Shown: piece after piece, positions 36,404 through 46,325 of the stretch
Position numbering within the stretch: position 1 is the first letter of the stretch
How the letters are laid out: the number at the start of each line of letters is the position of its first letter
Assembly (NCBI GenBank): GCA_022495005.1
Contig: JAGYXB010001964.1
Coordinates: forward strand, 1,488,001 to 1,552,000
DNA length: 64,000 nt
From: Rhyacophila brunnea
Lineage: Eukaryota; Arthropoda; Insecta; Trichoptera; Rhyacophilidae
Reading direction: 5' to 3'
The notes under the pieces: model-generated
Databases searched by the model: none
The model's input: the letters and a program-made list of their open reading frames with translations, nothing else
Told to the model about the DNA's origin: nothing
Translations under genes and position numbers: made by a program

Positions 36404-36477
36404 GCAGAATCTTGGCCACAAAAGGCAAAGGAAAAAATCTCGCCGTAGCCTGCCATCCAGAAAGTCTCCTAAGAAAG
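36404..36477 (+). other. candidate short exon, low confidence
   Basis: A strong pyrimidine tract and acceptor (TTTTTTGTGTATTTTTCAAG) precede a 74-base block that is markedly less AT-rich. Two frames stay open. One gives a very basic, serine-rich peptide beginning QNLGHKRQRKKSRRS and continuing SRKSPKK; the other reads GRILATKGKGKNLAVAC. The downstream boundary AAG|GTCATT is a weak donor. No protein family recognised. It could equally be chance in a GC-richer patch. Confidence 0.22.
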
Positions 36478-36874
36478 GTCATTATTTATTCTCTTGCTTT
36501 TTTATATTTATATGACAAAGTACTTTGGCGACGTGAAAAACTATCCAATGTTTTATAGAAAAATAGTATATATTTTATATATATGTATATATTATTTCCG
36601 CGGTTAAAAAACAAATCTAGACAAATGTACTCGGCAATAAATTATTTATGTTAGTGTTTTTATTTGAAAATTATTCTGAATTGTTTTACGGATATTATTC
36701 GTATACGTAAAGAAAGTATACATTATTTTTTTTATTGAAAAAATATTGAAACCAAAGATGTCTAATATGTGAATATTATTAGCTGCGAGATACTAAAGAA
36801 GTAGTCCAGTGTTTAATGGTCTATTTTTACACATTCGGTAATTTTGAATTCGATACAATATAATATATTATACG

Positions 36875-37599
36875 TAGGGATTTCAATATCGGTATTTAAA
36901 AACCGATATTGTAGTATTTATCAATACCGAAATACTGGGTTAAAAAATCCTGAATTTTCAGTATTAAGAACCACACTCGTTTATATTTTTTAAAATGAAT
37001 TTAATGTTACTTATTCATTATTTTGTACTGTCTTGCGTATAAAATTGAGTGTAACTATAAGTTATGTGCTGTTTAGATGCAAATATATCGACTGAATCCA
37101 ACAGAGGTGAAATAATAATAAAACAAAATCCATCAAATATACCTATCTATAAAATTGTCGCGATTAATTGACGTAATATTATTTCGAAATAAAAAACATC
37201 CGTGACAAATGTTCAATTATATTATAATAAAATTATTGATGACTATAGGTATTATGTTGAATTGGAGAAGCTCTAAGAAGCACTTAATGAACTAGCCTTT
37301 TTGAGGGCCTTATAGGCCATCCATGGATTGAAACCGTATGCGGTTTCGAAACGTGTGCCATACTAAGCTTATCTTTTCTGGTCACGGAAATATATTTTCA
37401 CAAAGTATTTATTATAAGCATCTGATCGTATCCGTTTATACCATACACTTACACATTTAGTGAAAATATATTTTCATGAACAAAAATCATAAGTTTAGTA
37501 TGGCACACGGATCTAAACCGCATACGGTTTCAGTCCATGGATGGCCTCTTAGTTTGAATTATCGATATATTCAATCATTCGGTATTGCAATCCTTAATT
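36875..37599. mobile_element. hAT-like element, interrupted by a MITE
   Basis: The left end TAGGGATTTCAATATCGGTA and the complement of the right end TAAGGATTGCAATACCGAAT are inverted repeats, with further TATCGGTATT/AATACCGAAATAC blocks just inside. ATTATACG sits flush on the left (36867-36874) and again at 37600-37607, consistent with an 8-base target duplication if the right end extends to 37599. The interior is AT-rich without coding capacity. Confidence 0.6.
37313..37548. mobile_element. MITE with ~90-bp TIRs, nested
   Basis: The arms share AGGCCATCCATGGA, TGAAACCGTATGCGGTTT, CGTGTGCCATACTAA and GAAATATATTTTCAC-type ends around a short centre. TTA flanks both sides (37310-37312 and 37549-37551), as in Harbinger-type insertions. 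It lies inside the hAT-like element at 36875-37599, so it is the younger insertion. Confidence 0.85.
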
Positions 37600-38201
37600 A
37601 TTATACGAAGAATTTACGTGATCATTTCACCTTTGTTTCATTATACTAGTATCGTTGAGCATCACTTCTATAACAGTCTTATATACAGATGGAGTATATA
37701 CATTTTTTTTTAGATATAAAATTTACACTTACAATCAGGGAATACAGAAATAATGAGAAGTGCGTTATCTTTTGTAAATATAAGAGAAAAATAATAAATA
37801 AACTTAATATGTAACACGTTTAATAGAATATATTATAATATTCAATATTTACGTCTGCATCTTATTGAAATTATGTAACATAAACACAACGCGCATTCAA
37901 TATTGACATTTTAATGGCTTGGCCCTCATTAAGTCACAAACTAAAACTACTGTCAAAACATTGGTCTATGCCGACTGGTTTTCATAATTATTCTATATTA
38001 TTAATCTGAATAATATATTACATAATATTAAATATGTACTGATCATGGAGGAAATTATACTAAACGTATTAATGTGTCTGATAAATAGCTTAGCCAGTTC
38101 AAAACACTTTGGATTATGTATAATATTATAATAAAAATGTGTCATGTCATTACTAATATTGATGTAATTTGCCTAAGTGAAAAGTAGTGTGAGTGACTTA
38201 C
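37600..38201. other. stretch without recognised feature
   Basis: AT-rich. An isolated minus-strand donor-like ACTTAC at 37717 has no convincing upstream exon. Confidence 0.35.
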
Positions 38202-38294
38202 ATGGTATTGCCATTGTTGAGTCGTTGGGATCAGGTGCGTATTCTTCTTTCGGAAAGTAATCAATCTTGCTGCATTCAAAGTTTTTTTCGCCGG
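38202..38294 (-). CDS. candidate internal coding exon, unknown protein
   Basis: Read on the minus strand, an acceptor (TTTTACTTTTCAG) is followed by 93 bases and a consensus donor (ACCAT|GTAAGTC). Only one frame is open on this strand: two bases complete a split codon, then 30 codons starting GEKNFECSKIDYFPKEEY and ending APDPNDSTMAIP, then one base of the next codon. This makes a symmetric phase 1-1 exon. Residue use is typical of a folded or secreted protein (one Cys, many acidic residues, prolines) and unlike the translated AT-rich noise nearby. The opposite strand also has a ~50-codon frame, so the case rests on the splice sites. Protein family not recognised. It would be part of a gene whose other exons lie in long introns or outside the window. 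Confidence 0.5.
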
Positions 38295-39436
38295 CTGAAA
38301 AGTAAAATAGCACGTAACCCATTAATCGAATTTCAGTCAAAAGTAGCTTTTGTCAAATGAGACAAGTAAATAATATATTATATATTAAAATACTATAGTT
38401 TCTTATTAAAGAGTATAATAACATGTAGTACTGGTGTAGTCTACTTTCTTTTTTAACACTCAGCGTCATGGAAAGGATCAGTATATTATATAATGACAAA
38501 ACTATGATAATATAAACCAATGTATTAATAAACATTCTGATATAAATAATTTTATCTAAATATATCCGTTTCATTATGATTTGTACCTGCATTTTAAATT
38601 TCGCGCCATTCTAGGAAAAGTAAGTAGGGTTCAAAAAGCAATAAAAGGAGCCTATCCAATCGTAGAGTAATATGTTGTCAGAATATCCACCTGATTTGAG
38701 CTTCCCCATCTCCACCCGCCATGTATAGGTTATATAAACGTGTTAGAATGAAAAGATTTTAGTGCCACACTTCCTTGTCCCGAAGCAATGCTGCACGAGA
38801 CTGATGTAGCAACCATGCACCTTAGTGCTTAAAGAAAGAGTTTTATTTGGTTGCTCACTTAAAAAAAAGATACTTCAGCTCAAATTGCATCGGCAGATTA
38901 AGGCCAACTGGTTGGCCTGACTGTTGGCCGCGATTGCCCTGAAAGTGAGTCGTTCCCCGAAGTCGTGATCGAATTGGAACACATCCTATTTTTTGGATAT
39001 GATTCACTTGAAGATTACCGTAAACGTACGACAATATGTGAATTAACCTTGAGCTTCCATCTATGGCCGCACGTAGCGTGTCCTGGCACGTATTTGACAT
39101 AGCAACACAAATTTGACGTCTACATGATGAAGGCTGCCTTACTTTATTTATTATTTTGACAGAAAATATTAATACAAAACAAAAATAATATCCTATTAAA
39201 TACAATCAGTAACTCATTACTTCTCTAAATGACATCTTCAATAATTTCCTTCGAAATTTAAAATAACAACATATTATTATGAGGGAAGACTGTTTAGTGT
39301 TGCCACTAAGCTGACCAATATATATTTTTTACTTTACTTATAATAATTATTATTCGCACTAGCAGCTGGGCGAATATTATGCACAAATTAACTCAAGCGT
39401 CAATACGATCAAGTTTCAGCTAAATCTTTTTATGTC
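38295..39436. other. no recognised gene; one GC-richer block
   Basis: 38855-39205 is open on the minus strand for 116 codons. Its central part (about 38890-39120) is much less AT-rich than its surroundings, reading TCQDTLRAAIDGSSRLIH and RLRGTTHFQGNRGQQSGQ. No domain is recognised and no flanking splice site is convincing. It may be a decayed coding region or transposon piece. Confidence 0.3.
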
Positions 39437-39532
39437 ATTTTCTATTTAAAGTTGACGATTGCATTATGATATCATTGAATCTGTTTGGGTCTGGCGGTGT
39501 AATTGCCTTTACAATGATCTCATCCGGTACCT
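39437..39532 (-). other. candidate terminal exon, low confidence
   Basis: On the minus strand a pyrimidine-rich acceptor (ATTCTATATCTCTCTAG) precedes 31 codons starting VPDEIIVKAITPPDPNRF and ending STLNRK, then TGA. Only this frame is open on the minus strand. The PPDPN string recalls the PDPN in the candidate exon at 38202-38294, but the phases (0 here, 1 there) mean the two are not adjacent exons of one message. The plus strand is also open across the same block, which lowers confidence. Confidence 0.28.
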
Positions 39533-40850
39533 AGAGAGATATAGAATATTTAAAAAACGACGTGAATTTTGCTTTACGGAAACTATGGAAAATAATATGT
39601 ATCCATACTACTAGCCTCCCGACATCTGAAATTATATTTAAAATGTATAATTATCTAAAAAAACATAGTTCGTTGTGTTCACATATAGTGATTACCTATA
39701 CATTTTTGAAAAGTTCCATTTTTAAATACACAAAACTGTCATTATAAAATCTTGCTTGACCCCTACCATCATAAAATCATAACGTCGCCTCGATACTACA
39801 ACTAGATAACTCTGATTTGATCATTGTTGGAAAAATTAAATTTAAACTTTATTTCATTAACATAAATCTTTGCTATAATTATTATTATGCTTGTCCAATT
39901 GGGAACAATTAAATAATGTTCAATTGTATGAAAACATATTGTAGATAAATTATTTTATTTATTTAATATATTAAATGGTTTTACAGTTATCTAATATTTT
40001 CAAACACAAAATTAATACAGTTCCCATTAACTTCTGACTTAGATACCTAGTTTTATCATTTTGTAGAGAAAAAAAAACTATAATCATTTGCAATAGCTAT
40101 CTCAAAAACAGTGAAGATCAAGTTATCTAGTTGTAATATTGAGGTGACGAAAGCTTGCAGTAGTCATTAATACAAAAATGTACATTTTATTAGGCGTACG
40201 TTTAGAAACTTTGGCATCATACATCGAGAGGATCAGGTGTCTTAGAAGGCGCTGCATTTATTTTTTTGAGTGAGTAATTTATAGTACAAAACTTTAATCG
40301 ATGAGAATAATGAAGACAATTATTTTAATTCAAATACCGTCCCTCCTCTCGGTCGATAGCATTATTTTTTAAAATACATAAATTCAAAAAAAAAACAATA
40401 TTCCATATATTTTCAACACAAAATATCGATATATCTATTGAAAAACACTTTTCCCTTTGGTTTCCTTTTGTGTGAAATATAAAAATATTCCCTAAAGCGC
40501 ACCCATGTTGCCAGCAAACAGCTACGGTTAGTGATCAATCAAATACTTTACTTTTTGCCCATATGATGCATGAATACTTCGCAATATACTATCGTCATTC
40601 AGTAGCATTCGGCTTGCAATATAATCCGCGTATTTATATTACGCTTTGACAATATAATCAATCAAAATATACACCGTTATACTTTGTTGAGTGCTGTTTA
40701 CGCAGAATTTTTTTATACATCATTATATGTGATAATATTATTATACCTACCGAATAATAAAAGTATGATGAAATGAATTATTCTGTATTATTATTTTAAA
40801 GGCTTTTTAGGGTATAGTTTTCCACCTAATGTATCATGATGCATATAATA
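39533..40850. other. stretch without recognised feature
   Basis: AT-rich with several A-runs; no supported gene or repeat. Confidence 0.35.
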
Positions 40851-41242
40851 TATATCTGTATACCAGAGGTAAACTATTGTAACTCCAAAAATCTTGAAAT
40901 GGAGTTATTGTTATATTGTTACTTCATTACTTATCCTGCATACGTGGTAAACAGCTCATATTACTCTATTACTCTTATTATAAAAGTTTAAAATTAAAAA
41001 TGTCATTGTAACTCCATAACTATTAGAGGTAAACAACAGTAAGAAAACATACAATTCTTTTGATGAAACTTATAATCGAACTACAGCGGTAAACAAACAA
41101 AAAGGTTTTGATAGATAGATAAATTTTATCTTTTTTCCATTCACGAATGCCACAAGTTGAAAGTTCCAAAAATCACAAATTCGTCTCTCCTGTGAAGTTG
41201 TCATTTTGGATTTACCGTAGTTTACCTCTGGTATACAGATAT
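40851..41242. mobile_element. MITE with ~25-bp TIRs
   Basis: The left end ATATCTGTATACCAGAGGTA and the complement of the right end ATATCTGTATACCAGAGGTA are identical, extending through AACTA and then diverging. GAGGTAAAC also recurs internally at 41025, and GGTAAAC at 40946 and 41090. The transposon boundary may be the CCAGAGG inside a TA pair, which would fit a Tc1/mariner-like insertion. No transposase frame. Confidence 0.75.
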
Positions 41243-41485
41243 TATGTAGAGATAACAAACACTTTAATATATTTATTAGTTATTATTATTTTGTTTTTTT
41301 ACCATTTACATTTTTTTTTAATTTACCATTATACCAGTTTCATCTTTAAACATTTCTGATGGTTTAAAAAAGAAATCTATCAAGAAATAAAAGTAGCAAA
41401 ACTAATACTGCCCCATTAGGAAAAGGGCAGTTTTCGAGAAAAATCACAAATTGATTTAGTGTACAGATAAAATGAAATTCTGAAC

Positions 41486-42133
41486 CATAGACTATAGATA
41501 CATCTAGACACCACCCGTTGCATTGCTAAATGAAGCTGCGTGCCATGCGTTTGGTCTGTGAGCGAGCAAACGCATTCGTCTACAAATGTTCGAGACCATA
41601 GACCATTTCGGTAGTGCTCGCCCAAAGTGCTCGCACTAGACGCTCAGAATTAAAATATAATTTTCTATTTTTTTACGTTATATAGTATTTTTAAGCGGTC
41701 AAAATGCAACCATTAGGTAAAGATATCCATAATTTAAGTTATTTTAAAGAAACACTAGGTCACTGATAATATATATAATAATATACAAATAAATTATCAT
41801 GAACATGTATCAACTTACCTATGAAACGTTATACCATATTCTTGCTTATCAGTACGGCTACCATATTTTAATACAACACACAGAACCATCTTTCCTACTT
41901 AATTAACAAAAAATATTTACCATTGACTTTATGTCTAACACAAAAATAGCAATTTAGCAACACGAGCTACGATGCTACGTGAAGCGATTCTCCACGATTT
42001 GTTGGCGATACTTTTGGAAACTAACGAAAACATATGTAGACCTTTTATCTTACTCTAGCGCGTATCGCAGAGATTATAAAGGTGCCGAATACTTTCTCAC
42101 TCGCACTCATGCATCGTTTTTGTTCAGGCCTTG
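41486..42133 (-). mobile_element. 8-bp-TSD element with THAP-like exon relic, copy 1
   Basis: 648 bp, flanked by perfect 8-base duplications TTCTGAAC (41478-41485 and 42134-42141). The second copy at 53379-53982 is in opposite orientation with its own 8-base duplication, so the boundaries are well fixed. The ends, CATAGACTATAG here and CAAGGCCTGAAC at the other side, are not good inverted repeats of each other. Near one end is a 9-base inverted repeat (ATGCGTTTG ... CAAACGCAT, 41545-41575). The exon relic is at 41815-41889. Eight-base duplication plus a THAP-like exon points to a P-type or similar transposon with the rest of the transposase deleted; this is inference. Confidence 0.85.
41815..41889 (-). 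pseudogene. THAP-like first-exon relic of a transposase
   Basis: The minus strand encodes MVLCVVLKYGSRTDKQ, then ITFHR, and the Arg codon is followed at once by GTAAGT, a consensus splice donor (CATAG|GTAAGT). The layout M-x2-C-x5-G-x2-RTDK...FHR resembles the N-terminus of THAP zinc-finger domains, which bind DNA through a C2CH site and occur in P-element-type transposases. The second zinc-binding Cys expected before the Gly is replaced by Tyr in this and the 53624 copy, so the finger could not form. No second exon remains. The resemblance is from motif recognition and needs a profile search. Confidence 0.45.
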
Positions 42134-43087
42134 TTCTGAACCATTTGACATAAAGTCAAAAGCAGTACTTATAAAATTTATTTCAGTATAAAAATCGACA
42201 AATCGTTTTTTTTCACGAAAACAGTAGTTATTCTAATCAAGAAGACACTATAACGAGATTCCTAAGCAAAAACACAACATCGACTGAAAATATACTGGTT
42301 TTTGCTTATACCACAAATCTAAAGATTCATCTTACATTATTGAAAAAAATCTTAAGAAAAGTTGAAAAAAAAACATGAATATCTCATTATCTCATAATAT
42401 GACTTTGGAAATAGCTGCCTTTTTGCTTATGGGGGCAGAATATTAAAAAATATTTATTTAAAAACAATCAAGAAGGTATGTAGGTATGCTAAACCTGAAA
42501 TTTTGATAGATCGAGAAACGCTCCATCTGGACAAGCTCTAACAATAAAATCAGATAAAACCTTTTGAGATGTCGTCGCTATAGGATTTGTTTCCCGAATA
42601 GATCAATTGTCAATTTTACAGGAGACGAAAAACAAATTTCATTGTCGTATATTTAAATATCAGTAGATGTATCAATCATTCTTTCTACACTGTATGATTG
42701 CAACATTATCTAAGAATAGATTCCAAGAATAATATACTGGTATAAATCATTAAATGCACAGAAAATGCGTTTTATTTACAAGTACTCACTGTGGACATTC
42801 GGGAAATTTTTAGCGCTCTCTCAGAATAATGGATATTCGGGATGAAACAAGGACATTCGGGATTTAAGACCGAAGCGTATTGCTGTACGGCCCACGGATT
42901 ACTGAGTGGTCAAAAAGTACGCGCCTCAAATGTTATATTTATTTACACGATAATTGTTAATAATTAATTCTACTATTTAAATACTTGATGATCGTAATTA
43001 CCCAAGTTCGTATGTAATAATACCATGCGGCAATCGCTTTTTCGGTTTTTTTCGGATTAAGTAATAAAATAGTTTTTAAGTAATTAA

Positions 43088-43499
43088 CTATTTTTTTATT
43101 GAACGAATAATTCACAAGATTTAAGAATGTACCATTCTAATAATTAAACAAACATAATTTTTAAAATCACTTCTAAGAAAATATATTATAACCAATAGAA
43201 AATATAGTTTTGAAAAAAGTAAGACACCCGGCAGGAATCGACCCTTCGTCCCTGCATCTCCTGGGCTTATGCTACAGTCCACGCATTATCCACTATGCTA
43301 CGAGGTGACATACTTCTGACGACAAACTATTGGCCTTTTAATACCTGCTCACCAGCATTCTTCAAAATCAAGCGACTATCGGCGATCGGTTTTTGTTTAT
43401 TAAATTAAAGTAGGTATCTACTACTTCAATTACTAACCGACGTCACAGATTTCTCCAATATTTTATGATTGTACTTACTTGTACTTGCTAACAATTTTA
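43088..43499 (-). mobile_element. SINE family S1, copy e (longest)
   Basis: Minus strand: a ~175-base 5' region starting AAAATTGTTAGCAAGTACAA, then a tRNA-like head with A box CGTAGCATAGTGGATAATGC and B box GGGTCGATTCCTGCC (43220-43310), then TTTTTTCAAAACTATATTTT, AATGGTACATTCTTAAATCT, TGTGAATTATTCGTTCAATA and an A-run. It is inserted in the TIR element at 42574-44465. Confidence 0.75.
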
Positions 43500-43931
43500 T
43501 ATTAAAACTTTTTCCAAAGAAAAAATCTATGTATATATATCTGTATATTATTATATCTATATAGTTCTATAATTAACAATTAAACTTATTGCAAACCACC
43601 AAATAATAGCATGTATAAATTAATTACCATCGGCTGCTAATATTAGGTAGGTACCAATATCCTAAGTATATAATATTCACCAAATAAATAGTTACTAACA
43701 TACATATTAAATTAAATTAACTATCAGCGCATTCAAAAATAAATAATAGCATCGCCTTTATTTTCATAGAAATACCTAGATTAAAAGTAAAATAAAGACA
43801 AACAATGTTTGATCAATAATAATTTGAAATAATAATTATTTTTACGTCATAGTAGTTTCCGGGTCGCACTGTAGAATTCATATAACCGTTGGGATTTTGT
43901 GTCATTTATCAAAACAAAATGCAGTTATTTA

Positions 43932-44010
43932 GGTTAAAATACTCACTTCCATAACTCTACTTTAAGTTCAGGTTGAACTGGTGATGTATTAGCTATGAAT
44001 GATCTCTTCA
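43932..44010 (-). other. possible transposon exon with donor
   Basis: The minus strand after an acceptor-like TTACTATTGTTTTAATAG stays open for 25 codons (SNLKRSFIANTSPVQPELKV, then ELW) and meets GGAA|GTGAGT. An ATG GAA just before the donor is an alternative short first coding exon. It lies inside the 42574-44465 element, so it may be the start of that element's lost transposase. No family recognised. Confidence 0.25.
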
Positions 44011-44499
44011 AATTTGATGAATTCACTATTAAAACAATAGTAACTTTAAAAACAATATCAATAAGACGAAATTTGACGGACGGCCGAAAAATATGAAAGT
44101 GGGCGTGATTGTTTTAGAGCTAGACAGCGTGAATGTGGGAGCGAGATGCACGGCGTCAGCGCGGTTTTATTGGCTGAAAGTCATATTCGGGAAATAAAAA
44201 CTCAGCCAGAGGTATATTTCGACCGAAATTAACTTGGATATTCAGGTACGAATAGTTGGATATTCGGGAGAACACCACGGAGTAATTGTAACTTAACATG
44301 GCGTATTCGGGTTTTTTAAAAAATATCTCTGTTCCTAGATAAAAATATATTGTTTTTATAAATGATTTCGGTAGAGTTCGGTAAAAGAAATTGAACTGCA
44401 TTAAAATGTCGATTTCGACAAAAATGGATATTCGGGAAACAAATCCTATAGCAACGATGTGGTGATGGGTGCACATTACAAAATCCCTCTTTCTTAAGT

Positions 44500-44790
44500 G
44501 GCGATCATCACGTAAGTGAAGTCACTGCAATTTGAATGTACATATTCAATTGTGTTAAAAGCAATTATCGCAGACATAAATCATCTTATAAGTAAAATCT
44601 ATATTTCAGGAATATTGCAGCCAAAATTCATAGTAAAATACATAAAGATCACTGCTATTTCTATACACTGAATAAATTATGATAAAACTTTATATATCAT
44701 GCGATCATCGCAAGAGTCAAATCAGTGACATTTAAATACCCGTACCTCTTTAATACGGATGCAGAGATCGCATAAGTAAAATTACCACTT
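44500..44790 (+). repeat. degenerate ~40-base motif repeats
   Basis: CGATCATCACGTAAGTGAAG then TCACTGCAATTTGAATGTA (44502), CGATCATCGCAAGAGTCAAA then TCAGTGACATTTAAATA (44702), and AGATCGCATAAGTAAAATTA (44765) are related. A similar AATCGAAGTCAGCGCAATTT occurs at 57977. Confidence 0.45.
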
Positions 44791-44808
44791 ATTACACTTA
44801 TTTTTTGC

Positions 44809-45035
44809 GCCCACGGTGGCCGCGCGGCTTAAGCATTGGACTATCACGCCGTGGGTCCCAGGTTCGAATTCTGGGTCTAGCAAGTACACATATTGTTTTT
44901 CAATTTGTGCCTGAGGGTATGGACCTAATAGGTTGAGCAAGTGGCTGACATACATTTCTCGTAAAAAACAAAATCTGTTAATACAAACCTCTATTCTGTG
45001 GAGGCTCATATGATCTCCTATTAGGATCGAACATG
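44809..45035 (+). mobile_element. tRNA-derived SINE, family S3, copy 1
   Basis: Head at 44816-44880 with A box GCGCGGCTTAAGCATTGGAC and B box CAGGTTCGAATTCTGG. The body follows with AATACAAACCTCTATTCTGT, GGAGGCTCATATGATC and TTAGGATCGAACATGG, and ends in an A-run (45038). The same body is found in reverse at 56933-57060. Confidence 0.75.
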
Positions 45036-46317
45036 GTCGAAAAAAAAAATAATGTTGGATCTTAACAGCCTACCTTCACACCTCGGCATTAGTAGGATAT
45101 TTATAGATATTAGAAGCAATTTGGTTAAATATTTGCGCCTACCAATTATTATAGTGGAACAACTTAACCTTGAAATTGCGCCGATTGCGATCTCTTCTAC
45201 TTCCTATCAACAGTTAAATAATATGTTTGCTTAATAAAAAATAAACATGCAGTTATAAAATTGTTCGTATATTGTTTCCTCGCTGGGAACATATTATGGA
45301 AAATCTAATGCAAATATTAAAAAATATCCATTGGTCACGATATGTATGAAGGGTGTAAAATTTTGATAACAAAAGAATTGAAATTTCACCTTATGCGAGA
45401 GACAGATGCGTGTATGCTTGAAAGTGACTGGTGGTGTTGAAAATACTAAAACGTAGAGCCAAACCAATACCTAATAATTGAAGTCTTATTTTACGGTTGA
45501 CGGTTATGTTGCCGAACCACACTGAAGAAAGTTAGAATTCCGAAGACCTTTAAAAAAGTATGCCGACAGATAAAAACTGAATCATGAATTGGACATTCCA
45601 ACTTAACACTAAATTAGGGTGGCTAGCCTAGCGAAAGCTATCTATATAGCAGCCAAGAATGAGATGGAATGGCTGTAAGGAAGAGGACTGTAGAAGGATG
45701 ATACGTCATGGGAACTGGCAAGAGTAAGAGCCAGTGAAGGAAGCAAATAATGTAAAAAAGATGTTTGCCACCCTCTTCTTAATCATAAATATGCTCCTGA
45801 TCAAAATCCAGTCGGAAACCTGTACTTTAATTAGTCGAAATTATTATTTTTCACAGCACTTCTTACTAATTCATGCTATTTAATAAACTCTTCTTATTTA
45901 GAGCAAAAAAACGAATTTCTGAGAAAATACTTTTCTCGCGTTTTAATTAAATGCAAGACGGTTGTGCTGAAATCGTTCTGTTTAATGAATTTTATCCAAA
46001 ACAAAGGAAAACCATCCTTGCATCTTTGAAGATAAAAACAATCTCCGCTTAATTAAATGGCTCAGGTAAAATATCTATATTATTTATTTACCTTGAAAAG
46101 ATTTGTAAAAATCCATTATTCGTATTACATCACATTGTTCACTAGTATTTATTGTTCATGCTTTAAAAATAATTATTTGTAAATATTATAATATTAACTA
46201 TTCTTAATTAACTTAATTAACTATTAACTAAATTCAAATAATGACAATAAAATTAATAGAATTGTTACAATCGCTCAATAGAAAAAAAATATCGCGTAAG
46301 CCCCACGATTTTTAATT
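45036..46317. other. no recognised gene; one decayed coding-like patch
   Basis: At 45600-45750 (+) one frame reads RVASLAKAIYIAAKNEMEWL, stop, then DDTSWELARVRASEG. This looks like decayed coding DNA, perhaps a retrotransposon tail, but no family is assignable. Confidence 0.25.
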
Positions 46318-46325
46318 GTCTAACA

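Larger units (their letters stand above)
42574..44465. mobile_element. 1.9-kb TIR element with repeated ATTCGGGA motifs
   Basis: The left end (GTCGTCGCTATAGGATTTGT, then TTCCCGAATA) and the complement of the right end (ATCGTTGCTATAGGATTTGT, then TTCCCGAATATCC) form ~33-bp terminal inverted repeats. The motif GGATATTCGGG or close variants recurs near 42797, 42830, 42850, 44185, 44226, 44259, 44305 and 44429, clustered within about 300 bases of each end. Iterated subterminal motifs usually serve as transposase-binding sites. A SINE (43088-43499) is inserted inside. A possible exon with a GTGAGT donor lies at 43932-44010. The superfamily is not identified. Confidence 0.75.

Noticed and set aside
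41979..42191. Small frame conserved between 41979-42191 (+) and 53270-53533 (-)
   Set aside because: The similarity is due to the two copies of the same transposable element; the frames cross the element borders differently and several of the substitutions change the amino acid.
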